Positions 27,744 to 38,122 of a DNA stretch of 48,836 nt are shown piece after piece. Numbering within the stretch: the stretch's first letter is position 1; every line of letters starts with the position of its first letter. Source of the stretch: Clostridiales bacterium (GTDB taxonomy: Bacteria; Bacillota; Clostridia; Christensenellales; DTU072); contig JAAZLE010000039.1 in assembly GCA_012799455.1 (NCBI GenBank), positions 1 through 48,836 of the forward strand, in the 5' to 3' direction. The notes beneath the pieces are model-generated. The model was not told the DNA's origin. It saw nothing but the letters and a program-made list of their open reading frames with translations, and ran no database searches. The position numbers and the translations under genes are program-made.

Positions 27744-27802
27744 AAGGCTTGTATTAATATTTCAAGCATTTTCATTCAATAAATCTTTGGTGGAGGTTAT
27801 CA

Positions 27803-28300
27803 ATGGCAAAAATCAAACTGACAAAAGTGCCGTTCAAAGGCACGAAAGAACAGGCAGCAGAACTTGACGCAATTCTTGCAGAGTTGGTGGATGTTCCCGG
27901 TGGTCTAATGCCTGCATTGCAAAAAGCACAAAAAATTTATGGATATTTACCCATAGAAGTGCAAACTCGTATCGCTGATGCGTTTGGTGTATCAGTAGAA
28001 GAAGTTTTTGGGATTTCAACCTTTTATTCCTTGTTTACACTAAATCCGAAAGGCAAAAATGAAGTCTCTGTATGTTTAGGTACAGCTTGTTATGTAAAGG
28101 GCGCAGGCGATTTAGTTGATGGTCTTGTAGACAAGTTGGGAATAAAAGCTGGTGAAACAACTGCAGATGGAGAGTTCTCATTAGTAGAAACACGTTGTGT
28201 TGGTTGTTGTGGTCTAGCTCCCGTTGTAACTATTAACGGCGATGTGTATGGTAAACTCGTTCCAGAACAACTTGATGAAATACTTGCAAAGTATAAGTAA
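27803..28300 (+). CDS. NuoE/HydC-like [2Fe-2S] subunit of NADH-linked hydrogenase
   Basis: FSIYSLF-type region GISTFYSLFTLNPKGKNEVSVCLGTACYVKGA...ETRCVGCCGLAPVV. Confidence 0.93.
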   Translation: MAKIKLTKVPFKGTKEQAAELDAILAELVDVPGGLMPALQKAQKIYGYLPIEVQTRIADAFGVSVEEVFGISTFYSLFTLNPKGKNEVSVCLGTACYVKGAGDLVDGLVDKLGIKAGETTADGEFSLVETRCVGCCGLAPVVTINGDVYGKLVPEQLDEILAKYK

Positions 28301-28317
28301 TTTAGGGAGGTAGTGAA

Positions 28318-28686
28318 ATGAAATCAGTAAGTGAAATTAATGCAATTCGTGATAAAAAACGCGCAGAAATTATTGATATGAAACCAGGCGTTGCTAAGAC
28401 TCGCGTGGTTGTCGGTTATGCAACATGTGGTATGGCAGCAGGTGCTACACCCGTTTTGGAGACTTTTAAGAAAGAAGTTGCAAAGAGAAAACTAAAGGAT
28501 GTAGATGTTACTTATGCAGGTTGTTTAGGTATGTGTAAATTAGAGCCCATCGTGGAAGTACTTGTACCAGGACAACCCAAAATCACATACATATATGTTG
28601 ATGCTGAAAAGGCTAAGAAGATAGTTGAATCTCATCTAGTTGATGGGAAACCTTGTGAAGAATTTATGATTTCTTCAAATGATTAA
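28318..28686 (+). CDS. [2Fe-2S] thioredoxin-like ferredoxin
   Basis: ATCGMAAGATPV... and YAGCLGMCKLEPIVEV. Confidence 0.88.
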   Translation: MKSVSEINAIRDKKRAEIIDMKPGVAKTRVVVGYATCGMAAGATPVLETFKKEVAKRKLKDVDVTYAGCLGMCKLEPIVEVLVPGQPKITYIYVDAEKAKKIVESHLVDGKPCEEFMISSND

Positions 28687-28705
28687 TTGAGTGGAGGGAA
28701 ATCTA

Positions 28706-30211
28706 ATGACAAATACAAAGCATGTTATAAATTCACTATCAGAAACTAATTTTTACAAAAAGCAAGTAAAGATAGCACTTAGAAATAGTGGAATAATTAA
28801 TCCAGATAATATTGATGAATACATTGCATATGATGGCTACCAAGCTCTTATTAAAGTGTTGACAGGAATGCAACCTCAAGAAGTTATTGATGTAATTAAA
28901 GCATCAGGTCTTCGCGGAAGGGGCGGCGGCGGATTCCCAACTGGTTTAAAATGGCAGTTTACAAGAAATGCAGTAGGTAAAGTTAAGTACGTATGCTGTA
29001 ATGCAGATGAAGGTGACCCAGGTGCATTCATGGATAGATCCATTCTAGAGGGTGACCCACACTGTATAATCGAAGCTATGACAATTGCTGGCTATGCGGT
29101 TGGTGCTCAAAAAGGATTTATATATATTAGAGCAGAATATCCAGTTGCAGTTGAGCGTTTACTAAAAGCAGTTGCACAAGCTAAAAAGTATGGTCTTTTA
29201 GGCAAAAACATACTAAAGTCAGGATTTAGTTTTGATATCGAAATAAGACTAGGATCAGGCGCATTTGTTTGTGGTGAAGAAACTGCTCTTATGGCCTCTA
29301 TCGAAGGTAAAAGAGGAGAGCCAAGACCAAGACCTCCATTTCCAGCAAATAAAGGATTATTTGGAAATCCAACAGTACTAAATAACGTTGAAACATATGC
29401 GAACGTACCACAAATAATTGTTAAGGGTGCAGAATGGTTTAACTCAATTGGAACTGAAAAGTCAAAAGGAACAAAAGTTTTCGCCCTTGGTGGTAAAATA
29501 GTTAATACAGGATTAGTTGAAATTCCAATGGGAACAACTATAAGAACCGTTGTTGAAGACATAGGTGGTGGAATTCCGAATGGTAAAAAGTTTAAAGCCG
29601 TTCAAACAGGCGGCCCATCAGGTGGCTGTATTCCCGCAGAATTTTTAGATCAACCAATAGACTATGAAAACTTAGCAAAAATTGGTTCCATTATGGGATC
29701 GGGTGGATTCATAGTCATGGACGAAGACAATTGCATGGTTGATATTGCAAAGTTCTTCTTATTGTTTACACAAGATGAAAGCTGTGGTAAATGCGTGCCT
29801 TGCCGTATTGGAACAAAGAGACTTCTAGAATACCTAGAGAGGATCACAGAAGGAAAAGGCAAGCCATCAGATATCGAGGAAATGAAAGAACTGAGCGAAT
29901 ACATAAAAGATACTTCGCTTTGTGGTTTAGGTCAAACAGCTCCAAACCCTGTACTTTCAACAATAAGATTCTTTGAAGATGAATATATTGCGCACGTTGA
30001 GGATAAAAAATGCCCAGCAGGCGTATGTAAATCACTAATGCAATACGAAATACAAGACAATTGTATTGGTTGTACTCTTTGTGCTAGAAAATGTCCAGTT
30101 GGTGCTATAACCGGCAAGGTCAAAGAAAAGCACGTAATAGATCAAACCAAGTGCACTAAGTGCGGTGTCTGTATGGATAACTGTAAGTTTAAAGCTATTG
30201 TTAAGAAATAG
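28706..30211 (+). CDS. hydB: NuoF/HydB-like NADH-binding flavoprotein subunit with C-terminal ferredoxin domain
   Basis: [55 protein letters not shown]; two CxxCxxCxxxC motifs; ATG 28706 with RBS ggaggg. Confidence 0.95.
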   Translation: MTNTKHVINSLSETNFYKKQVKIALRNSGIINPDNIDEYIAYDGYQALIKVLTGMQPQEVIDVIKASGLRGRGGGGFPTGLKWQFTRNAVGKVKYVCCNADEGDPGAFMDRSILEGDPHCIIEAMTIAGYAVGAQKGFIYIRAEYPVAVERLLKAVAQAKKYGLLGKNILKSGFSFDIEIRLGSGAFVCGEETALMASIEGKRGEPRPRPPFPANKGLFGNPTVLNNVETYANVPQIIVKGAEWFNSIGTEKSKGTKVFALGGKIVNTGLVEIPMGTTIRTVVEDIGGGIPNGKKFKAVQTGGPSGGCIPAEFLDQPIDYENLAKIGSIMGSGGFIVMDEDNCMVDIAKFFLLFTQDESCGKCVPCRIGTKRLLEYLERITEGKGKPSDIEEMKELSEYIKDTSLCGLGQTAPNPVLSTIRFFEDEYIAHVEDKKCPAGVCKSLMQYEIQDNCIGCTLCARKCPVGAITGKVKEKHVIDQTKCTKCGVCMDNCKFKAIVKK

Positions 30212-30228
30212 TGGGAGGGTCATGTGAT

Positions 30229-31986
30229 ATGAGTAAAATGATTAATCTTAAAATTAACGGTCAAAATATAAGCGTAAAAGAAGGAACCACTGTACTAGAG
30301 GCAGCAAGACAAGCGGGAATCAGAATTCCCACGTTATGTTACCTAAAAGACATAAATAAGCTAGGTGCTTGTAGAGTATGTGTGGTAGAAGTTAAGGGTG
30401 CAAGAAGCCTAGTTGCTTCATGTGTATATCCCGTATCAGAAGGCATGGAAGTAATTACAAATAGTCCAAGAGTACTTGAAAGTAGAAAAAAGACTATCGA
30501 ATTACTTTTATCTGACCACGATAAAAAGTGTCTATCATGCGTAAGAAGTGGAAATTGTGAACTACAAACTTTATCTACTGAACTAGGTTGTGACGCATCA
30601 AACTTTGAAGGAGAAAAGAATGAATATCCATTAGATGAGTCCACTCCATATCTTGTACGTGATAACAACAAATGTATTATGTGCCGTCGCTGTGTGGCTG
30701 CATGTAAAGAGTATCAATCAATAGCTGTTATCGGCGCAAATGCCAGAGGTTTTAGAACACACGTAGGCAGTGAATTCAGTAAGCCATTAATGGAAGTAGC
30801 CTGTGTTGGTTGTGGTCAATGTATAAACGTTTGCCCAACAGGAGCACTTAGAGAAAGAGATGAAATAGACGAAGTATATGCTGCAATTAATGATCCATCA
30901 AAGGTAGTTATTGTAGGAACAGCTCCTTCAGTAAGAGTAGGGTTAGGCGAAGAGTTTGGTAACCCCATTGGAACAAACGTAGAAGGTAAAATGGTTGCAG
31001 CACTTAAGAAACTTGGATTCGACTGGGTTTTTGACGTAAACGTAACTGCAGACTTAACAATACTTGAAGAAGGAACCGAGTTTATTGGCAGAGTATTAAA
31101 CGGCGGTAAGTTACCAATGATTACAAGCTGCTCACCTGGCTGGATTAAGTACATTGAGCACTATTATCCAGATTACTTAGCTCACTTATCTTCTTGTAAA
31201 TCCCCACAACAGATGTTTGGTGCGGTATGCAAGACATATTTTGCAGAAAAGATGGGATTAGACCCCAAAAATATTGTAGTAGTTAGCATTATGCCATGTA
31301 CTGCTAAGAAGTTTGAAAAGACTAGACCATATCAAAATGCAGCTGGTGAAGGCATTCAAGACATAGACTATGCACTAACTTCAAGAGAACTGGCAAGGTT
31401 CATTAAGAGACAAGGCATTATGTTTAATGAATTAAAAGATGAAGCATTTGATGCTCCTATGGGTATTGCATCAGGCGCAGGCTTAATATTTGGAGCAACT
31501 GGTGGCGTTATGGAAGCAGCACTTCGTACAGTATATGAAGTACTTGAAGAAAAAGAACTCAAAGATCTTGATTTCAAAGCTGTTAGAGGAACAAAAGGCA
31601 TTAAAGAAGCCGTTATACCAGTACACGTAAAAGGCAATCTAGTCAATGTTAAAGTTGCAGCAGTAAGCGGTCTTGCCAATGCTAAAGTAATTATGGAAAA
31701 GATAAAGAAAGGCGAAGCCGACTATCATTTCATAGAAGTTATGGCATGTCCTGGTGGTTGTGTTAACGGTGGCGGTCAGCCAATTCAACCTGCAGATGTT
31801 AGAAACAATGTTGAAGTTAGAAAAGTTAGAGCTTCTATGCTTTACAAGACAGACAAAAACATGAAACTAAGAAAGAGCCATGAAAGTCCAGTCGTAAAAG
31901 AACTATATGATACATATTTTGTAAAGCCAGGCAGTGAAAAAGCACACCACATCCTACACACTAAATATGTTGCAAGAGGTAAATAA
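30229..31986 (+). CDS. hydA: [FeFe] hydrogenase catalytic subunit
   Basis: H-cluster motifs ITSCSPGWIKY (L1), MPCTAKKFE (L2), EVMACPGGCVNGGGQP (L3); N-terminal [2Fe-2S] and ferredoxin domains. Confidence 0.97.
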   Translation: MSKMINLKINGQNISVKEGTTVLEAARQAGIRIPTLCYLKDINKLGACRVCVVEVKGARSLVASCVYPVSEGMEVITNSPRVLESRKKTIELLLSDHDKKCLSCVRSGNCELQTLSTELGCDASNFEGEKNEYPLDESTPYLVRDNNKCIMCRRCVAACKEYQSIAVIGANARGFRTHVGSEFSKPLMEVACVGCGQCINVCPTGALRERDEIDEVYAAINDPSKVVIVGTAPSVRVGLGEEFGNPIGTNVEGKMVAALKKLGFDWVFDVNVTADLTILEEGTEFIGRVLNGGKLPMITSCSPGWIKYIEHYYPDYLAHLSSCKSPQQMFGAVCKTYFAEKMGLDPKNIVVVSIMPCTAKKFEKTRPYQNAAGEGIQDIDYALTSRELARFIKRQGIMFNELKDEAFDAPMGIASGAGLIFGATGGVMEAALRTVYEVLEEKELKDLDFKAVRGTKGIKEAVIPVHVKGNLVNVKVAAVSGLANAKVIMEKIKKGEADYHFIEVMACPGGCVNGGGQPIQPADVRNNVEVRKVRASMLYKTDKNMKLRKSHESPVVKELYDTYFVKPGSEKAHHILHTKYVARGK

Positions 31987-32005
31987 TAATTAGGAAGTAG
32001 GATAG

Positions 32006-32863
32006 ATGGCAAAAAAAACAAGGAGACCTAAAAAAGTAGTTAAAGACGATTATAATCCACCATATGAAGCAAGTGTGTTACAACAGTCTATTGATTTTTT
32101 AGAGTTACCTGAAGAAATATCAGATAAACTGAAAGCAGCGAAAATCGAAACGGTTTTCGCTGTTTGCAAGTTAAATGAGCGTGCGCTTCTCCATGTAAAC
32201 AGATTTAACAAGAAAAATTTGTTTGTGCTAAGAAAGGTTCTAAATCACAAAGGGTTGGATATAAGACCAAGTGAAGAATCTGTATCGAGGCAACCAAAGA
32301 AAGGAGAGAAAACGGCGCCTACTCAACCCAAAAAGGAAGTTAAAGGCAAAAACACTGCCCAAAAGGGCAGAAATCAAGATGCACGGCCTGAAAAAACGGA
32401 AAACCAAAGTGTTTCACAAAAAGAACAACGTAGGATGCAAAAACCACAACCAACACAAGTGGTTCATGATAAGGATATATACATCAAAATTAACCTAAAC
32501 GGTAAATGGGGTTTTGAAAACAGAGATGGTAAAGTTGTAATAAAACCTTTTTATGATGAGGTGTTTAACTTTAAAGAGGATTTATGCTGTGTCATGAATG
32601 ATGATAAGTATGGATACATAGACAGGCATGGTAAAGTTATAATTCCACTTGAATATGATTTAGGTGCATCTTTTAGCGAAGGCTATGCTTGCGTATACCG
32701 TGGTGAAAAGTGTGGCTACATCAACAAAGAAAATGAAGTTATAGTTGACTTTGAATTTGATGCCGGCACCGCAGTCGAAGGTAATGAATGCCGTGTTAAA
32801 AAGGATGAAAGATGGGGAGAAATGCATCTTGACGACCCAACGTCTATCCGCTGGATAATATAG
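32006..32863 (+). CDS. WG-repeat protein with N-terminal RNAP-alpha-CTD-like domain
   Basis: IDFLELPEEISDKLKAAKIETVFAVCKLNERALLHVNRFNKKNLFVLRKVL; Lys/Gln-rich linker; repeats WGFENRDGKVVIKPFYDEV, YGYIDRHGKVIIPLEYD, CGYINKENEVIVDFEFD. Confidence 0.7.
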   Translation: MAKKTRRPKKVVKDDYNPPYEASVLQQSIDFLELPEEISDKLKAAKIETVFAVCKLNERALLHVNRFNKKNLFVLRKVLNHKGLDIRPSEESVSRQPKKGEKTAPTQPKKEVKGKNTAQKGRNQDARPEKTENQSVSQKEQRRMQKPQPTQVVHDKDIYIKINLNGKWGFENRDGKVVIKPFYDEVFNFKEDLCCVMNDDKYGYIDRHGKVIIPLEYDLGASFSEGYACVYRGEKCGYINKENEVIVDFEFDAGTAVEGNECRVKKDERWGEMHLDDPTSIRWII

Positions 32864-33018
32864 TCTAGCACATATAAAAACACAGTTATAAATAACATTT
32901 TTAAAGAAAAACAAATCGTTTAATCACAATGTTTTATGTTAAATGTTTTGTTTGCCAACTATATGTTATTATGATAAAATAGTCAAGTATCAAAAATCCA
33001 AGCAACGAGGAGAATAAG

Positions 33019-33288
33019 ATGGCGAATATTAAGCAACAGAAAAAACGCATTATAACCAGTGCAAAAGCAAATCAAATTAATAAGGCTAAGCGTACAAGAA
33101 TAAAGAATCTAAATAAGGAGTATTTATCCTTTATAGAAGCAAAAGACGTAGCAACAGCAGAAGCGGTTCTACCAGAATTAGTATCTCACTTAATGAAGTC
33201 TAATACTATGCATAGAAAGGCAAGCAGCAGAAAGATTGCTAATGCTACAAAACTTCTTGATAATCTTAAAAAAGAACTAGCCCAATAA
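33019..33288 (+). CDS. rpsT: 30S ribosomal protein S20
   Basis: MANIKQQKKRIITSAKANQINKAKRTRIKN...NTMHRKASSRKIANATKLL. Confidence 0.95.
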   Translation: MANIKQQKKRIITSAKANQINKAKRTRIKNLNKEYLSFIEAKDVATAEAVLPELVSHLMKSNTMHRKASSRKIANATKLLDNLKKELAQ

Positions 33289-33315
33289 ATATATAGACCT
33301 ATTAGGTCTTCATTT

Positions 33316-33392
33316 CTGGGTGTGGCGCAGCTTGGTAGCGCGCTTGAATGGGGTTCAAGAGGCCGGGAGTTCAAATCTCTTCACCCAGACCA
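33316..33392 (+). tRNA. tRNA-Pro (anticodon GGG)
   Basis: Acceptor CTGGGTG/CACCCAG, D-arm GCGCAGCTTGGTAGCGC, anticodon arm CTTGA ATGGGGT TCAAG, T-arm GGGAGTTCAAATCTCTT, encoded CCA. Confidence 0.93.
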
Positions 33393-33430
33393 ATAAAAAA
33401 TCAGCACGCTATGCGATACACAGATATTAA

Positions 33431-33459
33431 AACCTGCTAATATAAGCAGGTTTTTTCAT
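33431..33459 (+). terminator. Terminator after tRNA-Pro
   Basis: aacctgctaatataagcaggttttttc. Confidence 0.75.
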
Positions 33460-33591
33460 CTTTAAAAGTATTAACTATGGGTGATAAAGGCTTAATCTTT
33501 GGCTTTTAAAATTATCCTTGCGAAAATCGGGGCTTATATAGTATTATAGTACTGTACGTTATATATATAATAATTAAGGAGAGGAATATAG

Positions 33592-35667
33592 ATGGCAAGT
33601 TATACCAAAGATAAAATTAGAAACATTGCTTTTATCGGACATAGTGATGAAGGAAAAACCTCGCTCTTAGAAGCGATTTTATTTAACACCAAAGTAATAA
33701 GCAGAATGGGAAAAGTCGAAGACGGAACAACCATGTCTGACTTTGATCCTGAAGAAGTTGCAAGAAAGATGTCAATAGGATTATCTCTTGCATATACTGA
33801 CTACAAAGGCTACAAGATTAACATTTTAGATGTTCCTGGCTTTTTTGACTTTGAGGGAGAACTCGTTTCAGCACTAACCGTTGCTGATGCTGCTGTACTT
33901 GTAACAAGTGCAACAGGTTCAATATCAGTTGGAGCAGAACTTGCATTAGATTATTGTATTGCAAATAAAATCCCAGTAATAATTTGGGTAAACGGTGTTA
34001 ACAAGGAAAACACATCATATACAGGAACTGTAAATGCATATAAAGAAAAGTATGCACCCAAAATTACTGTTATCGAATATCCAATTATGGATGGAAACAA
34101 ATTAGTCGGATATGTTGATGTTATGTCTGGAAAAGCTTTCGATAGAGACGGTAAAGCCAAGGATGTTCCTGCAAATCTAGCAGAAACTGTAGAAGAAGAA
34201 AAAGGAGCATTAATTGAACTAGCAGCTGAAGCTAGCGAAGCACTACTTGAAAAGTTTTTTAGTGGCGAAGAATTTACAACAGAAGAAGTATCTAAGGGTA
34301 TTAAAACAAGAGTAACTGCAGGCGAAGCTATCCCAATGTTAGCAGGCGTTGCTGTTGGTCCTGACTATTCAATAACAACACTATTAGACAGAATAGTAAA
34401 CCTGTTCCCATCCGCAGCAGAGTCAAGACCAGTGAAATACATATCAGCAGGTTCAGATGAAGAAAAAGAAATGTTAGTTTCTAGCGAAGGCGGGTTTGCA
34501 GCGCAAATATTTAAATCTTTTGTAGACCCATTCGTAGGAAAACTATTAATGGTTAAGGTCATCAGAGGATCGGTAAGCAGTGGCGATACAGTGTATAACA
34601 CTGACGTCGATGAAACCGAAAAAATATCATCTATTTACTATCTAAAAGGAAAGGATAAGGATTTAATTGATACACTCTCAGCTGGCGACATTGGCGCATT
34701 TGCAAAGCTAAACTATACAGCAACTGGTCATACACTTTGTGCAACAACAGATAAAGTAAAGTTTGCTCCAATAGCGTTCCCAAAACCTGTTATTTCTTTT
34801 GCAGTATCATCTGCTGAAAAGAACGCAGAAGACAAGGTTATCGCTGGATTTAACAGATTAATGGAAGAAGATAGCACATTTAAGATTGAAAAGAACTTAG
34901 AGACAAATGAAATGGTTATTTCTGGTCTTGGAGAAATGCAGCTTGATATCCTTTCTAAGAAAGTTAAGAATAAGTTCGGCGCAAAGGCAGTTCTAAGAGA
35001 GCCAAGAATTGCATACCGTGAGACCATTAAAAAGACAGTTGAAGCTGAAGGAAGACATAAAAAGCAATCAGGTGGAGCTGGACAGTTTGGTCAATGTAGT
35101 ATAAGGTTTGAGCCAGGTGCAGAAGATGGTATGTTTGAATTTGTCGATGCAGTTGTTGGTGGAGCTATCCCAAGACAATATATACCAGCAGTTGAAAAAG
35201 GCTTGAGAGAAGCTATTAAACAAGGCATATTAGCAGATTATCCAATGGTCAATCTAAAAGCTACCGTGTTTGATGGTAAGTCACACCCAGTTGATAGTAA
35301 AGAAATTGCATATATAATGGCAGCAAAGCTTGCATATCAAGACGGCTGTTCAAAAGCAATGCCAGTATTTTTAGAGCCTATTTGCAACATAAAGATTACT
35401 GTACCAGATTCATACATGGGCGACATAATGGGAGATTTAAACAAGAGAAGAGGCCGTATACTAGGTACAGACGTAGTAGAAGGCAAGGCTATTGTAGAAG
35501 GCGAAGTTCCTCAAGCTGAAATTGGAAGATATGCAACAGACTTACGTTCAATGACACAAGGAAGAGGCCGCTTTGCAACAGAAATCGTTAGATATGAAGA
35601 AGTACCAAGTCAACAAACCGACAAGATTATTGCAGATTACAAAAAGAGACTTGCTGAAGCTGAGTAA
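33592..35667 (+). CDS. Elongation factor G-like GTPase (divergent EF-G paralogue)
   Basis: GHSDEGKTSLLEAILF; LDVPGFFDF; EF-G domain IV RETIKKTVEAEGRHKKQSGGAGQFGQC; non-canonical G4 region WVNGVNKENT. Confidence 0.88.
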   Translation: MASYTKDKIRNIAFIGHSDEGKTSLLEAILFNTKVISRMGKVEDGTTMSDFDPEEVARKMSIGLSLAYTDYKGYKINILDVPGFFDFEGELVSALTVADAAVLVTSATGSISVGAELALDYCIANKIPVIIWVNGVNKENTSYTGTVNAYKEKYAPKITVIEYPIMDGNKLVGYVDVMSGKAFDRDGKAKDVPANLAETVEEEKGALIELAAEASEALLEKFFSGEEFTTEEVSKGIKTRVTAGEAIPMLAGVAVGPDYSITTLLDRIVNLFPSAAESRPVKYISAGSDEEKEMLVSSEGGFAAQIFKSFVDPFVGKLLMVKVIRGSVSSGDTVYNTDVDETEKISSIYYLKGKDKDLIDTLSAGDIGAFAKLNYTATGHTLCATTDKVKFAPIAFPKPVISFAVSSAEKNAEDKVIAGFNRLMEEDSTFKIEKNLETNEMVISGLGEMQLDILSKKVKNKFGAKAVLREPRIAYRETIKKTVEAEGRHKKQSGGAGQFGQCSIRFEPGAEDGMFEFVDAVVGGAIPRQYIPAVEKGLREAIKQGILADYPMVNLKATVFDGKSHPVDSKEIAYIMAAKLAYQDGCSKAMPVFLEPICNIKITVPDSYMGDIMGDLNKRRGRILGTDVVEGKAIVEGEVPQAEIGRYATDLRSMTQGRGRFATEIVRYEEVPSQQTDKIIADYKKRLAEAE

Positions 35668-35693
35668 TAACTAAAAAATAGATAAATAAGGAA

Positions 35694-35722
35694 ATGGGGC
35701 TAAAAACTAGCCCCATTTTTTA
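35694..35722 (+). terminator. Terminator
   Basis: aatggggctaaaaactagccccattttttat. Confidence 0.8.
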
Positions 35723-35749
35723 TGCTGAAATTAAATTTGTTTAGAAGTT

Positions 35750-36928
35750 TTATATTCTATTAACGCCAGTCTTAATAGCAGCTTCTGCTACAGCTTTTGC
35801 GACTGCTTGCGCGACTCTTTTATCAAATGCTTTAGGCATTATAAAATCAGGTGCTAATTCGTCTTCTGAAACAACAGATGCAATAGCATGTGCTGCTGCA
35901 ATCTTCATTTCCTCATTAATCTCTTTAGCTCTTACATCAAATACCCCTCTGAATATTCCTGGGAATGCCAAAACATTGTTGATTTGATTGGGGAAGTCGC
36001 TTCTTCCAGTTCCAACGACTTTAGCTCCAGCTTCTAAAGCTAAATCAGGCATAATTTCGGGTACAGGATTAGCCATAGCCAAGACAATAGCATCTTTATT
36101 CATTGATCTAACCATGTCTTGAGTTACGATGTTTGGTGCACTTACACCTATAAAGATGTCTGCTCCTTTAAATGCATCTTTTAGAGTTCCTTTTTTGTTA
36201 TCTTTATTTGACCAGGTTGCTGCATCAAGTTTGGACCAGTCAACATCTTTTTCAGTTAAATCTCTGTTTAAAATTCCAACTTTATCAACTAAAAGAATGT
36301 CTTTTACTCCAGTGCTGACAAGTAGTTTAGCAATAGCAATACCTGCACTTCCTGCACCGCATAATACGACATTACAATCTGATAGTTTTTTATTTACTAC
36401 TTTTAATCCATTTAAAGCTGCTGCTAAAACGACAATTGCTGTACCATGCTGGTCGTCATGGAATATAGGAATGTCAGTACATTCTTTAAGCTTTTGCTCG
36501 ATTTCAAAACACCTAGGAGCTGAAATATCTTCTAAGTTGATACCACCAAAAGAACCAGATATTAAAGACACGGTTTTGACGATTTCATCGACGTCTTTAG
36601 ATTTAATACATAGTGGAAAAGCATCAACATCAGCAAATGATTTAAATAATACGCATTTACCTTCCATAACAGGCATTCCTGCTTCAGGTCCGATATCACC
36701 AAGCCCTAAAACAGCAGTTCCATCGGTAACGACTGCCACCATGTTCCATCTTCTAGTAAGTTCATATGATTTATTTATGTCTTTTTGAATTTCTAGACAT
36801 GGAGTAGCAACCCCAGGTGTATATGCTAGGCTTAATTCTTCTCTGTTAGTTACGGGAGCCCTAGATACAACTTCTAATTTTCCTTTTAGATTATAATGTA
36901 GTTTTAACGATTCTTTTGCAAAGTCCAT
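35750..36928 (-). CDS. NAD(P)-dependent malic enzyme
   Basis: LAYTPGVATPCLEI; TDGTAVLGLGDIGPEAGMPVMEGK; FHDDQHGTAIV; start ATG 36928 with RBS gaaagg. Confidence 0.94.
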   Translation of the reverse strand: MDFAKESLKLHYNLKGKLEVVSRAPVTNREELSLAYTPGVATPCLEIQKDINKSYELTRRWNMVAVVTDGTAVLGLGDIGPEAGMPVMEGKCVLFKSFADVDAFPLCIKSKDVDEIVKTVSLISGSFGGINLEDISAPRCFEIEQKLKECTDIPIFHDDQHGTAIVVLAAALNGLKVVNKKLSDCNVVLCGAGSAGIAIAKLLVSTGVKDILLVDKVGILNRDLTEKDVDWSKLDAATWSNKDNKKGTLKDAFKGADIFIGVSAPNIVTQDMVRSMNKDAIVLAMANPVPEIMPDLALEAGAKVVGTGRSDFPNQINNVLAFPGIFRGVFDVRAKEINEEMKIAAAHAIASVVSEDELAPDFIMPKAFDKRVAQAVAKAVAEAAIKTGVNRI

Positions 36929-37012
36929 AATATACCATCCTTTCAAGTTATATATTTATAGACAGTATGGGTTGCATACTGCCTATATTGGTTTTGATGT
37001 ATTTAATTACAA

Positions 37013-38122
37013 TTAATCTTCCCAAGGGAATTTATATTGTTTTAAGTTATACTTATCCCTAACGGCAATGAATTCTTTTTGAACGGCTGCATTAATTGGC
37101 ACACCAGTATCTTTTCTTTGTTGCCAAACCTCCCATTCTTTTTCACCAGCTGTATATATTCTTTCTTCACCGGGAGCAATCGTAGAGCCACGAAGTTCTC
37201 TTAAAATGTCGCCAGTTGTTTTGCGGAAAGCATCTGCTCCCATAAAGGCTTCGGTATCAATAGCTATAAAGAAGTGTCCTAGGTGGAAAGGTACCTTTTT
37301 ACCACCCTCACCAATTCCAGTTAAAGCTCTTAAGAAAGCGCCTTGTTGAAGAGCAGCAGATAGAATCTCAACTACTGTTGCATATCCATATCCTTTGTAC
37401 CCAGCTAAATCTTCGCCAATTCCGCCAAGAGGTGCAAGAGCTGCTTGACCAGTGGTTAAATCTATTAAGATTTGGTCAGAGTCTGTTTTTGCCTTTCCGT
37501 CTCTTCCAATAACCATGCCTTCAGGAGTGGGTTTTCCAATTCTTGCAAAATATTCAATTTTTCCTCTTTGAGTAATTGAAGTTGCGCAATCTAATACAAA
37601 TGGGAATGGTTCATCAGTTGGGAATCCAAATGTTAGTGGGTTTGTCCCTAGCATGTTTTCAACGCCAAAAGTGGGGGCAATAGAAGGTCTCGCATTTGTT
37701 CCAGTAATACCAATCATGCCTTCTTGTGTACACATAGTGGTATAATATCCAGCAATACCATAGTGACAGCTATTTCTAACAGCAACCATACCCATGCCAT
37801 ATTTTTTCGCTTTATCCATAGCAAGTCTCATAGCTTTATAACCGATAACTTGTCCCATACCATCATGTCCGTCGACAACAGCAGTAGTAGGTGTTTCACG
37901 AATAATTTCAAATTTGGTTACGGGATTTTGTATTCCTGCTTCTATACGATCAATGTATATAGGTTTAAATCTGTTAACGCCGTGACTTTCAATTCCGCGT
38001 CTATCTGATTCTAGTAGAACGTCTGTGCATATTTCAGCATCTTTTCTAGGTATGCCAACAGCTACAAAAGCATCTTCTACAAAACTTGTAAGTGTTTTCC
38101 AATCAACTATGTTTTTGCTCAT
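37013..38122 (-). CDS. Ldh family (type-2 malate/L-lactate) dehydrogenase
   Basis: ESDRRGIESHGVNRF; VRNSCHYGIAGYY; GITGTNARPSIAPTFG; LGTNPLTFGFP. Confidence 0.9.
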   Translation of the reverse strand: MSKNIVDWKTLTSFVEDAFVAVGIPRKDAEICTDVLLESDRRGIESHGVNRFKPIYIDRIEAGIQNPVTKFEIIRETPTTAVVDGHDGMGQVIGYKAMRLAMDKAKKYGMGMVAVRNSCHYGIAGYYTTMCTQEGMIGITGTNARPSIAPTFGVENMLGTNPLTFGFPTDEPFPFVLDCATSITQRGKIEYFARIGKPTPEGMVIGRDGKAKTDSDQILIDLTTGQAALAPLGGIGEDLAGYKGYGYATVVEILSAALQQGAFLRALTGIGEGGKKVPFHLGHFFIAIDTEAFMGADAFRKTTGDILRELRGSTIAPGEERIYTAGEKEWEVWQQRKDTGVPINAAVQKEFIAVRDKYNLKQYKFPWED

